From: Chloroflexota bacterium
Lineage (GTDB): Bacteria; Chloroflexota; Anaerolineae; UBA1429
Direction: 5' to 3'
Assembly: GCA_014360745.1 (NCBI GenBank)
Contig: JACIWY010000048.1
Location: 1-13,693 of the forward strand
DNA length: 13,693 nucleotides
The notes beneath the pieces were generated by a model, which was given only the letters and a program-made list of their open reading frames with translations, did not search any database and had not been told where the DNA came from. A program made the position numbers and the translations under genes. Numbering within the stretch: position 1 is the first letter of the stretch; every line of letters begins with the position of its first letter. Shown piece after piece: positions 6,927 through 13,692 of the stretch.

Positions 6927-8333
6927 ATGATCGTCATGAAATTCGGCGGCACCTCGGTGGGCACCGGCGAGCGCATTGCCAACGTGGCCCGTATCACAGC
7001 GGATGTGTTCGAGCGTCGTAATGCGACGCCGGTGGTGGTCGTCTCGGCGATGAGTGGCGTCACCGATGCTCTTCGTCGCGCTGCCACTACGGCTGCCGCA
7101 GGCGATCAAGTCACCTTTCGCCTCATCCGCGACGAACTGCAACAGCGCCACGAGCAAGCCATCGCCACATGTGTCGCCGACGCCGAACATGCCCGCGCCT
7201 TGCGCGCAGAGATTGAAAGCTTGTTGAACTGGCTGGAGACGCTCTGTCAGAGTATCTACACATTGGGGGAGCTCACCCTACGCGGTATGGACGTGGTCTC
7301 GGGCTTGGGCGAGCGGCTCTCTGCCCGCATCGCCTCGGCAGCCATGCGCAGCCTGGGGCTCAAAGCACAAACGATTGAGGCCACCGAGATCATTGTCACC
7401 GACCGTAAATTCGGCAGTGCTACCCCCCTCTTTGTCGAGACCCAGGAGCGTGTCCGGCGTCGGATTGTGCCGCTGTTGGAGGACGGTATTGTCCCAGTGG
7501 TCACTGGCTTTATCGGTGCTACTGTGGACGGCGTGCCCACCACCTTGGGGCGCGGCAGCAGCGACTTTTCCGCCACCATCCTTGGCGCCGCGTTGGATGC
7601 TGAGGAGGTGTGGATCTGGACTGATGTGGATGGCGTTATGACCGCCGATCCACGCATCGTGCCCGACGCACGCACTCTGCCGGCCATCTCCTACGCCGAG
7701 GTTGCCGAGCTCTCTTATTTCGGCGCCAAGGTGCTGCACCCCAGCACCATCCAGCCCGTGTCGGCCAAAAACATCCCGGTGCGCGTGCTCAATTCCTTCC
7801 ATCCGCAGCATCCGGGCACCCTCATCACCAACGAGGCGGTGCCCGAGCCGTTGATCAAGGGTATCACCGCCATCCGCGATCTCAGCCTGGTTACCATCGC
7901 CGGCCCGGGAATGCAGGGCGTGCCGGGGGTGGCCGGGCGCGCCTTTTCGGCTGTGGCGCGCAGCGGGGCTAGCATCTTGATGATCACCCAATCCTCGTCT
8001 GAGCAGAGCATCTGCTTTGTGGTGCGTACGGTGGATCGCCCGGCGGTGGTGCAAAGCGTCGAGGCCGAGTTCGCCCTAGAGATCATGCGCGGCGACATCA
8101 ATGCCGTTACCAGCCAAGACGAAACGGCGATCATCGCCGTCGTCGGCGCGGGTATGCGCGGTAAGCCCGGCATTGCCTCGCAGGTGTTCGGCGCCATGGC
8201 CGAGAAGGGGATCAATATCCTCTCCATCGCCCAGGGCTCCTCGGAATACAATCTTTCCTTGGTGGTGGCCCACACCGATGTCGATGACGGGGTGCGCGCC
8301 ATCCATCGACAGTTCAGGCTAGATGCCATCTAA
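6927..8333 (+). CDS. lysC: Aspartate kinase, monofunctional, with two ACT domains (468 aa)
   Basis: Phosphorylates L-aspartate to 4-aspartyl phosphate, the entry step to lysine, threonine and methionine synthesis, in the cytoplasm (EC 2.7.2.4). The amino-acid kinase domain shows KFGGTSVG at 5-12, the catalytic TTLGRGSSDF at 205-214, TDVDGVMTADPR at 232-243 and YFGAKVLHP at 264-272. Two ACT domains follow (about 321-385 with ITQSSSEQSI, and 400-462 with IAQGSSEYNL), the regulatory region that normally senses pathway end products. There is no homoserine dehydrogenase domain, so it is monofunctional although the ACT motifs look ThrA-like. The frame is open back to 6552, but only ATG 6927 has a strong ribosome binding site (GGAGGT at 6914-6919, seven-base spacing) and starts at the conserved kinase N-terminus. 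It is the first gene of the operon; asd starts 14 bases after its stop. The paralogue name (lysC, thrA-like or ask) is not certain. Confidence 0.95.
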   Translation: MIVMKFGGTSVGTGERIANVARITADVFERRNATPVVVVSAMSGVTDALRRAATTAAAGDQVTFRLIRDELQQRHEQAIATCVADAEHARALRAEIESLLNWLETLCQSIYTLGELTLRGMDVVSGLGERLSARIASAAMRSLGLKAQTIEATEIIVTDRKFGSATPLFVETQERVRRRIVPLLEDGIVPVVTGFIGATVDGVPTTLGRGSSDFSATILGAALDAEEVWIWTDVDGVMTADPRIVPDARTLPAISYAEVAELSYFGAKVLHPSTIQPVSAKNIPVRVLNSFHPQHPGTLITNEAVPEPLIKGITAIRDLSLVTIAGPGMQGVPGVAGRAFSAVARSGASILMITQSSSEQSICFVVRTVDRPAVVQSVEAEFALEIMRGDINAVTSQDETAIIAVVGAGMRGKPGIASQVFGAMAEKGINILSIAQGSSEYNLSLVVAHTDVDDGVRAIHRQFRLDAI

Positions 8334-8347
8334 AGGGAATGGATACG

Positions 8348-9433
8348 ATGGGCAGTTCAATAGGCCAATCACCCGAACGTCCTGTGCGCGTCGGTATCCT
8401 CGGCGCAACCGGCGCCGTGGGCCAGCGTTTCATCCAGTTGTTAGAGGCCAACCCTTGGTTCGAGATCACCGCCGTGGCCGCCTCCGAGCGTTCCGTGGGC
8501 CAGCGCTATGGCGACGCTTGCACCTGGCGCCTCTCGGTCGATTGCCCGGCAACGGTACGAGACCTGATCGTCCAGCCTTGCGAGCCCGATCTTGATTGCG
8601 AATTGGTCTTTTCTGCCCTGCCTTCTGCCACGGCCCGTGAGGTGGAGGAGCGCTTCGCCGATGCGGGTTACGGCGTGCTCAGCAATGCCAGCGCCCACCG
8701 CATGGACCCCGATGTGCCCCTGTTGATCCCAGAGGTGAACGCCGATCACCTGGGGCTGATCGCCATCCAACGCGAACGGCGTGGCTGGGACAAGGGGTTC
8801 ATCGTCACCGATCCCAACTGCTCCACGGTGGGGGCCGTGTTGGCGCTCAAGCCCTTACACGATGCCTTTGGCCTGCGCCGGGCGGTGATCACCACCATGC
8901 AGGCCCTATCGGGCGCCGGCTACCCGGGTGTGCCCTCGCTCGATATCCTGGATAACGTTATCCCTTATATCGCCGGCGAAGAGGACAAGCTGGTGAAAGA
9001 GCCCCTCAAGCTCCTGGGCACCTTTTCCGCGCGAGAGGGACGGGTGATCCCTGCCGATATCCGCATTAGCCCGGCTTGTAACCGGGTGGCGACCCGTGAT
9101 GGCCATCTGGAGACGATCTCCGTCGAGTTGGAACGGCCGGCGACGGTCGCCGAGGCGGTGGAGGCGCTGCGCGCCTTTCGCAGCCTACCCTACGAACTGG
9201 GCTGTCCCTCTGCCGTCGAGCCAACTATCATCGTTCGCGAGGAAGTCGATCGTCCGCAGACGCGCATCGATCGCGATGCGGGCCATGGCATGGCCATTAC
9301 CGTCGGGCGCATACGCCCTTGCGAAGTGTTGGATCTCAAGTTCGTCGTCCTTTCACATAACACCATTCGCGGAGCCGCCGGAGGATCGATCTTGAACGCC
9401 GAACTTATGATCGCGCGAGGGATGCTTTCATGA
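8348..9433 (+). CDS. asd: Aspartate-semialdehyde dehydrogenase, archaeal/fungal type (361 aa)
   Basis: Reduces 4-aspartyl phosphate with NADPH to aspartate semialdehyde (EC 1.2.1.11), using the product of the preceding kinase. The N-terminal Rossmann motif is GILGATGAVGQRF. The catalytic cysteine lies in DPNCSTV (Cys158 counted from this start) and the active-site histidine in NRVATRDGHLE (His253). FSALPSATA, NASAHRMDPDVPLLIPEVN and HNTIRGAAGGSILNAE are typical of the branch shared by archaea and fungi rather than the E. coli type, and the length fits that branch. An in-frame ATG also lies at 8339, but the purine tract AAAGGG would be only one base from it. The ATG at 8348 has about ten bases of spacing and is preferred. 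The stop codon overlaps the next gene's start as ATGA, so the two are probably translationally coupled. Confidence 0.95.
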   Translation: MGSSIGQSPERPVRVGILGATGAVGQRFIQLLEANPWFEITAVAASERSVGQRYGDACTWRLSVDCPATVRDLIVQPCEPDLDCELVFSALPSATAREVEERFADAGYGVLSNASAHRMDPDVPLLIPEVNADHLGLIAIQRERRGWDKGFIVTDPNCSTVGAVLALKPLHDAFGLRRAVITTMQALSGAGYPGVPSLDILDNVIPYIAGEEDKLVKEPLKLLGTFSAREGRVIPADIRISPACNRVATRDGHLETISVELERPATVAEAVEALRAFRSLPYELGCPSAVEPTIIVREEVDRPQTRIDRDAGHGMAITVGRIRPCEVLDLKFVVLSHNTIRGAAGGSILNAELMIARGMLS

Positions 9434-10551
9434 CCTGGAAACGGGGGACGCTGGCCGATTTGATGGCGGATTGGGTGGTCTATCGCAACATGGAGCCGAT
9501 GGATCCCAGGGTGGCTGGCCTGCGCGCTTCATGGGCCGAAATGGGGCTCGACCATTATTATGTGCCGCGCAAGACGACGCCCGAGTATGCGGCTGTGTTG
9601 TATCATATCCTCAGACAGGTTCAGTGGGCGCGAGGGGTCGCCTCGCCTCTGGAGCGATTGCTCTTTATCGGCGATACGTTGATGAACGACGGCACGGCGG
9701 CGCGCAACATGGCCCGCTATTTGCCGCTCATGGGCTTTATCGGCGCCGACCGTCTGGCCGAGGAGCCCAAATACACCTTCGACGGCGAGCTCATGATCGC
9801 CAATCGTTGGGAACATCTCGATGACTATGTGCGGTGGGTACGTTGTGCCGATTTCCCTTGTGATGAACGCACCGCCTTGCTCATCGATTTGGACAAGACC
9901 TCGCTGGGCGCTCGGGGGCGCAACGACAAAGTGATCGACGCTGCCAGAGTGGCGGCAGTGCGGCAGACCATGCAGGATGCCCTCGGCGATGGGTTCGATG
10001 AGGCCGCCTTTCGCGCGGTGTACGATCCGTTAAACCAGCCGGTCTACCATCATTTTACCGCCGATAATCAGGATTATTTGGCCTATATTTCCCTGATGGC
10101 CCTTGGTGGAGTATGCCCGCCGGAGGAATTATGGGCCCTATTGCGCGAGGGGCGCCTCACCCGTGTGGAAGATCTGGTGATATGGTGCGAAGCCCGTCGC
10201 GAGCGCATGTCGCCCGGCCTGCGCGCTGCCCATGACGAGGTGCGCAAGGGCATCGAGATGGAAGATCCCACCCCCTTTAAAAAGTTCCGGCGCGATGAGT
10301 ACTTTCAAACCGTGGCGCGCATGGATGTGTTGCCCGATGATGCCCAGGAAGAGCAGGTGCTCTCTAACGAGATCGTCATCACCGCCGAGGTGGCCTCTGT
10401 GGCGCGCTATATGGGCGAGCGCGGCGTGTTGATTTTCGGCATTTCGGATAAACCCGACGAGGCTTCCATTCCCCTTCCCCAAGATGCTGCCAAAGGCTAT
10501 CGGGCCATCCACTGCACCCCGATGAAGATCTATGGACATGAGATCCTCTGA
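9430..10551 (+). CDS. HAD-type hydrolase with circularly permuted catalytic motifs (373 aa)
   Basis: Probable haloacid-dehalogenase-superfamily phosphatase; substrate unknown. All four HAD motifs can be found, but in rotated order. Motif III is the Lys in PRKTTPEYAAVLYHI (Lys48), motif IV is FIGDTLMNDGTAARN (Asp82, Asp87), motif I is LLIDLDKT (Asp153 nucleophile, Asp155) and motif II is VLIFGISDKPDE (Ser339). Canonical HAD proteins run I-II-III-IV. The ~180 mostly helical residues between Asp155 and Ser339 sit where a C1 cap domain would be. There is no signal peptide, so it is cytoplasmic. It starts inside the asd stop (ATGA) and ends just before a strong terminator, so it is the last gene of the aspartate-pathway operon. 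This context suggests a phosphorylated intermediate or metabolite-repair substrate, but that is inference only. If the motif reading is wrong, it is a conserved hypothetical protein. Confidence 0.8.
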   Translation: MTWKRGTLADLMADWVVYRNMEPMDPRVAGLRASWAEMGLDHYYVPRKTTPEYAAVLYHILRQVQWARGVASPLERLLFIGDTLMNDGTAARNMARYLPLMGFIGADRLAEEPKYTFDGELMIANRWEHLDDYVRWVRCADFPCDERTALLIDLDKTSLGARGRNDKVIDAARVAAVRQTMQDALGDGFDEAAFRAVYDPLNQPVYHHFTADNQDYLAYISLMALGGVCPPEELWALLREGRLTRVEDLVIWCEARRERMSPGLRAAHDEVRKGIEMEDPTPFKKFRRDEYFQTVARMDVLPDDAQEEQVLSNEIVITAEVASVARYMGERGVLIFGISDKPDEASIPLPQDAAKGYRAIHCTPMKIYGHEIL

Positions 10552-10570
10552 CGATAACGGCATTCTCGAT

Positions 10571-10609
10571 CCGGCGCCCGTTTCTCGATGGGCGCCGGGT
10601 TTTCTTTTT
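10571..10609 (+). terminator. Intrinsic terminator of the aspartate kinase operon
   Basis: A perfect 9-bp GC stem CCGGCGCCC (10571-10579) / GGGCGCCGG (10590-10598) with a 10-base loop is followed by TTTTCTTTTT at 10600-10609. It begins 19 bases after the HAD gene stop. This is the clearest terminator in the window. Confidence 0.93.
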
Positions 10610-10687
10610 GTCAACAAAATGTCAGCCTGGCCGTCCATCAAGCTGAAATAATCGTCCCACCTCTGCGTCATATCGGATAAACCTCGC

Positions 10688-10723
10688 AACCTCGCCGTCT
10701 CTTATGCCTTGGGCGAGGTTTTG
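10688..10723 (+). terminator. Second hairpin with short T-run, possible backup terminator
   Basis: AACCTCGCC (10688-10696) pairs perfectly with GGCGAGGTT (10712-10720), with a 15-base loop, followed on the plus strand by TTGGG. With the two stem T's this gives a four-T run. It sits between the operon terminator and the small ORF. The short T-run makes termination uncertain; it might be a leader hairpin of the small ORF. Confidence 0.3.
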
Positions 10724-10768
10724 GGCCAAACAGCGTATCGATAGCTTAGGAACTGCGGAGGTGTTTGT

Positions 10769-10834
10769 ATGTCTGCCATCCTCGGCCTCGTCGCGTTGGC
10801 GATTTGTTGGCTTTTGCTCAGTTATGGGCGATAG
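10769..10834 (+). CDS. Candidate 21-aa hydrophobic small protein
   Basis: ATG at 10769 is preceded by GCGGAGGT with GGAGGT at 10757-10762 and six-base spacing, as good a ribosome binding site as that of the aspartate kinase. The peptide begins MSAILGLV, continues with a hydrophobic stretch including ALAICWLLLS, and ends YGR before a TAG. It would make a single short membrane helix with a C-terminal Arg. It lies downstream of the operon terminator and convergent to the solute-binding protein gene, 30 bases from that gene's stop. No clear promoter was seen. It could be a real membrane microprotein, a toxin-like peptide, or chance. Family unknown. Confidence 0.35.
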   Translation: MSAILGLVALAICWLLLSYGR

Positions 10835-10864
10835 CGCGGGTTGGAGGCCGCCCTGCTTGCCGGG

Positions 10865-12697
10865 CTATCCCCTATGCCCCCCGAAGAAATAACTCCAAAA
10901 ATCGAACCCCTTGCCCCTTTGGGGATGGTATGGGTGGTTTTCATCCCACATGCGCTCGATATTGAACAATACCGCATCGGCATCTAGCTCCATGCCGTCG
11001 TGGAATTGGACCCCTTGGCGCAGCGTGAAGGTCCACTCTCGTCCATCCGCTGAGACGCTCCAGCTTGCCGCCAACGCCGGCTTGACCCGCGTCGTCCCTG
11101 GTTCAAACGCCACCAACCCCTCATAGATTTGGGCGCCCACCGCCAGCGAATACCCGTTCACTTCGCCCGCCATATCCAGCCCCAGGGCGTCTCCGCCACG
11201 GGCTACGGTGAGCGCCTCTCGCGCTTCGACCACGGCTCCCCATAGATCGAACAGCGGCGATGGGCTGAATCCCGTTAGCTCCTGTCGAGCGATCACCACG
11301 CCACCGTTATGTACCAGCGGCACGCCGGGCACTACACCATGAGCTACGGCATCCGCCTCTTGATAGATTGCCTCCCGCGCGGCGAGATCGGTTTCCCGAC
11401 GCGCGCGGCTTACCAAGTCGTAGAGCCGGGCGTCGGGCGGGCCGATGGCGAACTGTCTGTCGGCGCCGGTAAAAAGGGTATAGAGATAGTGATCGGGATC
11501 GGGATATCCCCCCAACCAACCCAACAGGCACAGCCCGTGTGCGCCACGGTTGAGCACGCCGTCCAAATAGACTTCCCACTCGTGTTGGATGATCTCTGCC
11601 TCGATCCCCACCGTGCGGAGATCGGCTTGGATGGCCCTGCCCACCGCCGGCGGATCGGGCATGTACCCGCGCGGCAGGGACATAACCCACAAGGTGGTTT
11701 TGAACCCGTTGCCGTAACCGGCCTCGCGCAGCAGCTCCCTGGCCCGCGCCGGATTGTACTCGTAATCACTGTAACGTGGGTTATGGCCCCAGAGCACTGG
11801 CGGCAAAAAACTCTTGGCCGGCATGCCCATCCCGCGATAAGTGGTCATGACGAGATTTTCCTTGTTAATGGCATGGGCGATGGCCTGGCGCACACGCAAA
11901 TCGCGCAGCGGTTTTTGTCCCTCGGCGTTTGCCCAATCCTGGTTGATAGCTAGATAGCTCACTGTCAACGGTGGGATGTACTCGACGACAAGAGAGGCCA
12001 CACGAGCTGCCTCGACCTCCTCGGCGCCCAGGTCATAGGCCACATCGACGGCGCCCGCCTGGAGCTCGGCCAGACGCTCGCGCGGATCCGCGATGACGCG
12101 ATAGATGACGCGTTCGATCCTGGGCCGAGGCCCCCAATACGCCTCGTTGGCCCGCAGCACAAGCCGGTTGTTGGGGATCCACTCTTCAAAGACATAAGGG
12201 CCGGTGCCCACCGGGTGAAAAGGATAATCCCGGCGCCATTTGCGGATGGCTGTGGGGCTGGCTATGCCCATCGCCGGCATGGCCAATTGCGCCAGCAAAG
12301 CCGTCGGCGGCTGATAGAAGGTCAATTTGATTGTGTGGTCGTCCACTTTGGCAATGGAACGGAGCGTGCCCTTGGGTGTAGCTTCGGGGCCGACGGTATC
12401 GACGATCGTGGCTGTCTCGGTCGCCTCAGCGCCCGTGGGGATGGCCAGCATCCAGCCCACTTCGAGGATATCGGGATTGGTAATCGTCGGATAACGGCTA
12501 TCAACCTGGGCCCTCTCGTTGGTAAGCTGCATGATCTCCAGATAACGGCCGCCGTCACCCAGCAGCTCGGCGGCGATCCCGGCCAGGGTATCGCCCGGCT
12601 GCACAATATAATCTTTCGGCGCCGCCCTTGCAGGGCGCAATCCCAAGAGGCATGTGGCAAGAAGCGCAAACACGAACACTACCCGGCAGTGTCTCAC
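10865..12697 (-). CDS. LysM plus circularly permuted family-5 (peptide-type) solute-binding protein (610 aa)
   Basis: Exported ligand-binding component of an ABC-type importer, SBP_bac_5 (DppA/OppA) family; ligand not determinable. The GTG start at 12697 has AAGGAGG eight bases upstream. Residues 1-26 are a Sec signal peptide (cleavage ARA/AP). Residues 30-87 are a LysM peptidoglycan-binding domain (YIVQPGDTLAGIA), followed by a Thr/Ala-rich linker. Residues 110-491 match the canonical second part of the family (SIAKVDDHTIKL, HPVGTGPY, AYWGPRP, DLRVRQAIAHAINKE, LLGWLGGYPDPDHYLY, VPLVHN). Residues 495-607 match the canonical first part (LTVARGGDALGLD, IYEGLV, ALAASWSVSADGREWTF, LRQGVQFHDG, FDFWSYFFGG) and run to the stop. 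Thus the normal N-terminal ~110 residues lie at the C-terminus. The frame is uninterrupted. No permease or ATPase genes lie nearby, so it may be an orphan serving a distant transporter. Confidence 0.92.
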   Translation of the reverse strand: MRHCRVVFVFALLATCLLGLRPARAAPKDYIVQPGDTLAGIAAELLGDGGRYLEIMQLTNERAQVDSRYPTITNPDILEVGWMLAIPTGAEATETATIVDTVGPEATPKGTLRSIAKVDDHTIKLTFYQPPTALLAQLAMPAMGIASPTAIRKWRRDYPFHPVGTGPYVFEEWIPNNRLVLRANEAYWGPRPRIERVIYRVIADPRERLAELQAGAVDVAYDLGAEEVEAARVASLVVEYIPPLTVSYLAINQDWANAEGQKPLRDLRVRQAIAHAINKENLVMTTYRGMGMPAKSFLPPVLWGHNPRYSDYEYNPARARELLREAGYGNGFKTTLWVMSLPRGYMPDPPAVGRAIQADLRTVGIEAEIIQHEWEVYLDGVLNRGAHGLCLLGWLGGYPDPDHYLYTLFTGADRQFAIGPPDARLYDLVSRARRETDLAAREAIYQEADAVAHGVVPGVPLVHNGGVVIARQELTGFSPSPLFDLWGAVVEAREALTVARGGDALGLDMAGEVNGYSLAVGAQIYEGLVAFEPGTTRVKPALAASWSVSADGREWTFTLRQGVQFHDGMELDADAVLFNIERMWDENHPYHPQRGKGFDFWSYFFGGHRG

Positions 12698-12858
12698 CGA
12701 AGACGCCTCCTTCCACGAAATTACGCCATCTGAGGATGGGCAAATGATTGGCCGTCAATTCACGGCCAAGTTTGTGCCCGACTTCGCCAGGCGTCAAATG
12801 GGTGCCGAGGTATCTGAAGACAGCCGCATAAGCTTTGCAGCATCTTGGGACACGAGGG
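12698..12858. other. Intergenic region between endonuclease III and solute-binding protein genes
   Basis: No gene is supported here. A perfect 8-bp hairpin TTGGCCGT/ACGGCCAA at 12748-12769 (loop CAATTC) could terminate endonuclease III transcription on the minus strand, but it is followed there only by TCATTTG. A weak minus-strand promoter for the solute-binding protein (TTGACG, then CAAACT after 17 bases) lies around 12768-12796. The AAGGAGG ribosome binding site is at 12706-12712. Confidence 0.35.
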
Positions 12859-13551
12859 CTATGAGCTTTTTGTCGTACGCTCTTTCGATCGAGCGTAATC
12901 GCAAAGGTCGAGCAGTGGGCATATCGGGCATTGGGGAGCCCTGGCCGTACACAGCATGCGACCATGGCGGATCATGTTCAGATGGAAGGGATAATATAGC
13001 TCGACGGGCAACAGCTTTTCGAGGATGTCTTGGGCCTTTTCGGCGCCCGTTCGCGCGGGCAAGAGGCCGAGACGCGAGGAGACGCGATGTACGTGGGTAT
13101 CCACCGGCAAAGCGGGCTTGTGTAAGGAAAAAAGGAGCACACAGGCCGCCGTTTTGGGGCCCACGCCGGGCAGGTTTAGCAGGTAGTGACGTGCTTCTTG
13201 CGGGGGCATGTGCTGCAAGAAGCCCATGTCAAGCGCCCCCCGCTCCTCCGCCAACTTGGCCAGGATCGCTTGGATGCGTGGTGCCTTGATATGGGCCAAC
13301 CCGCCCACTTGAATAGCCTTGGCCACCTCGTCAGTTTCGGCCCGGCGCACCGCCTCCCAAGTGGGGAAGCGCTCGCGCAGCGATTGCCAGGCCCGCCCCG
13401 AATTGGTGTCGTTGGTGTTCTGCGAAAGGATGGTGAGCACCAGTTCGTCCAGAGGGGGTCGCCGAGTCTTGCGTTCGGGGTCTCCGTAATGATCCAACAG
13501 GCGCCTGTGCACTTCTAGGGCCTTTTGAGACAGATCTTGGCCATTGTCCAT
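12859..13551 (-). CDS. nth: Endonuclease III, Fe-S DNA glycosylase/AP lyase (230 aa)
   Basis: Bifunctional base-excision repair enzyme that removes oxidised pyrimidines and cleaves the abasic site. The helix-hairpin-helix LLNLPGVGPKTAACVLL carries the catalytic Lys133, and VDTHVHRV carries the catalytic Asp151. The C-terminal 4Fe-4S ligands are Cys201, Cys208, Cys211 and Cys217, with the standard C-x6-C-x2-C-x5-C spacing. Length is close to the family's usual ~210 residues. The frame extends seven codons upstream to a TTG, but the ATG at 13551 has a good AAGGGGTGAG ribosome binding site about eight bases away. It is upstream of, and on the same strand as, the solute-binding protein, separated by 161 bases, so co-transcription is possible but not shown. 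Confidence 0.95.
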   Translation of the reverse strand: MDNGQDLSQKALEVHRRLLDHYGDPERKTRRPPLDELVLTILSQNTNDTNSGRAWQSLRERFPTWEAVRRAETDEVAKAIQVGGLAHIKAPRIQAILAKLAEERGALDMGFLQHMPPQEARHYLLNLPGVGPKTAACVLLFSLHKPALPVDTHVHRVSSRLGLLPARTGAEKAQDILEKLLPVELYYPFHLNMIRHGRMLCTARAPQCPICPLLDLCDYARSKERTTKSS

Positions 13552-13625
13552 ATGACTCACCCCTTGCCCCAACTTGGCGCTCTCGGCAAGCGCCTTTGCC
13601 GTTCCTCAGTGCCAAGGTGCGGCAC

Positions 13626-13654
13626 AAAAGGCGGGCCGGCAACCCGGCCCGCCT
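13626..13654 (-). terminator. Intrinsic terminator of the gene entering from the right edge
   Basis: A GC-rich stem (13630-13639 with 13644-13653, GGCGGGCCGG against CCGGCCCGCC; loop CAAC) is flanked at its lower-coordinate side by AAAA at 13626-13629. That reads as TTTT after the hairpin on the minus strand. It begins six bases after a minus-strand stop codon at 13660-13662. Confidence 0.8.
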
Positions 13655-13659
13655 CTCGC

Positions 13660-13692
13660 TCAGAAAGCGACGATCATTTTGCCGATAACCCC
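13660..13692 (-). CDS. C-terminal fragment of a minus-strand gene cut by the window edge
   Basis: The frame read from 13692 downwards gives GVIGKMIVAF and a TGA at 13660-13662, immediately before a strong intrinsic terminator. A G-x-IGK-x-hydrophobic ending resembles the C-termini of medium-chain (zinc-type) alcohol dehydrogenases or quinone reductases. Ten residues are too few to assign a family. The call as a gene end rests mostly on the terminator placement. Confidence 0.5.
   Translation of the reverse strand, partial: GVIGKMIVAF

Noticed and set aside
10442..10685. TCGGATAAACC occurring twice (about 10444 and 10674), possible duplication or site
   Set aside because: The match is only ~11-14 bases, one copy is inside a conserved coding motif, and flanks diverge; it is probably chance.
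10138..10689. Minus-strand 183-codon ORF antisense to the HAD-type gene
   Set aside because: It runs through the operon terminator and opposite a well-supported coding gene, has no clear ribosome binding site, and resembles no known domain.
10868..11215. Frameshifted or fused remnants of two separate solute-binding protein genes
   Set aside because: There is one uninterrupted frame, the two parts are complementary rather than overlapping, and together they make one complete protein.
12640..12697. Lipoprotein signal (LATC) in the solute-binding protein
   Set aside because: Thr at -1 does not fit a lipobox, and a standard ARA/AP cleavage site follows a few residues later.
13552..13572. TTG start seven codons upstream for endonuclease III
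   Set aside because: The ATG at 13551 has a better-placed purine-rich ribosome binding site, and the extension overlaps that site.
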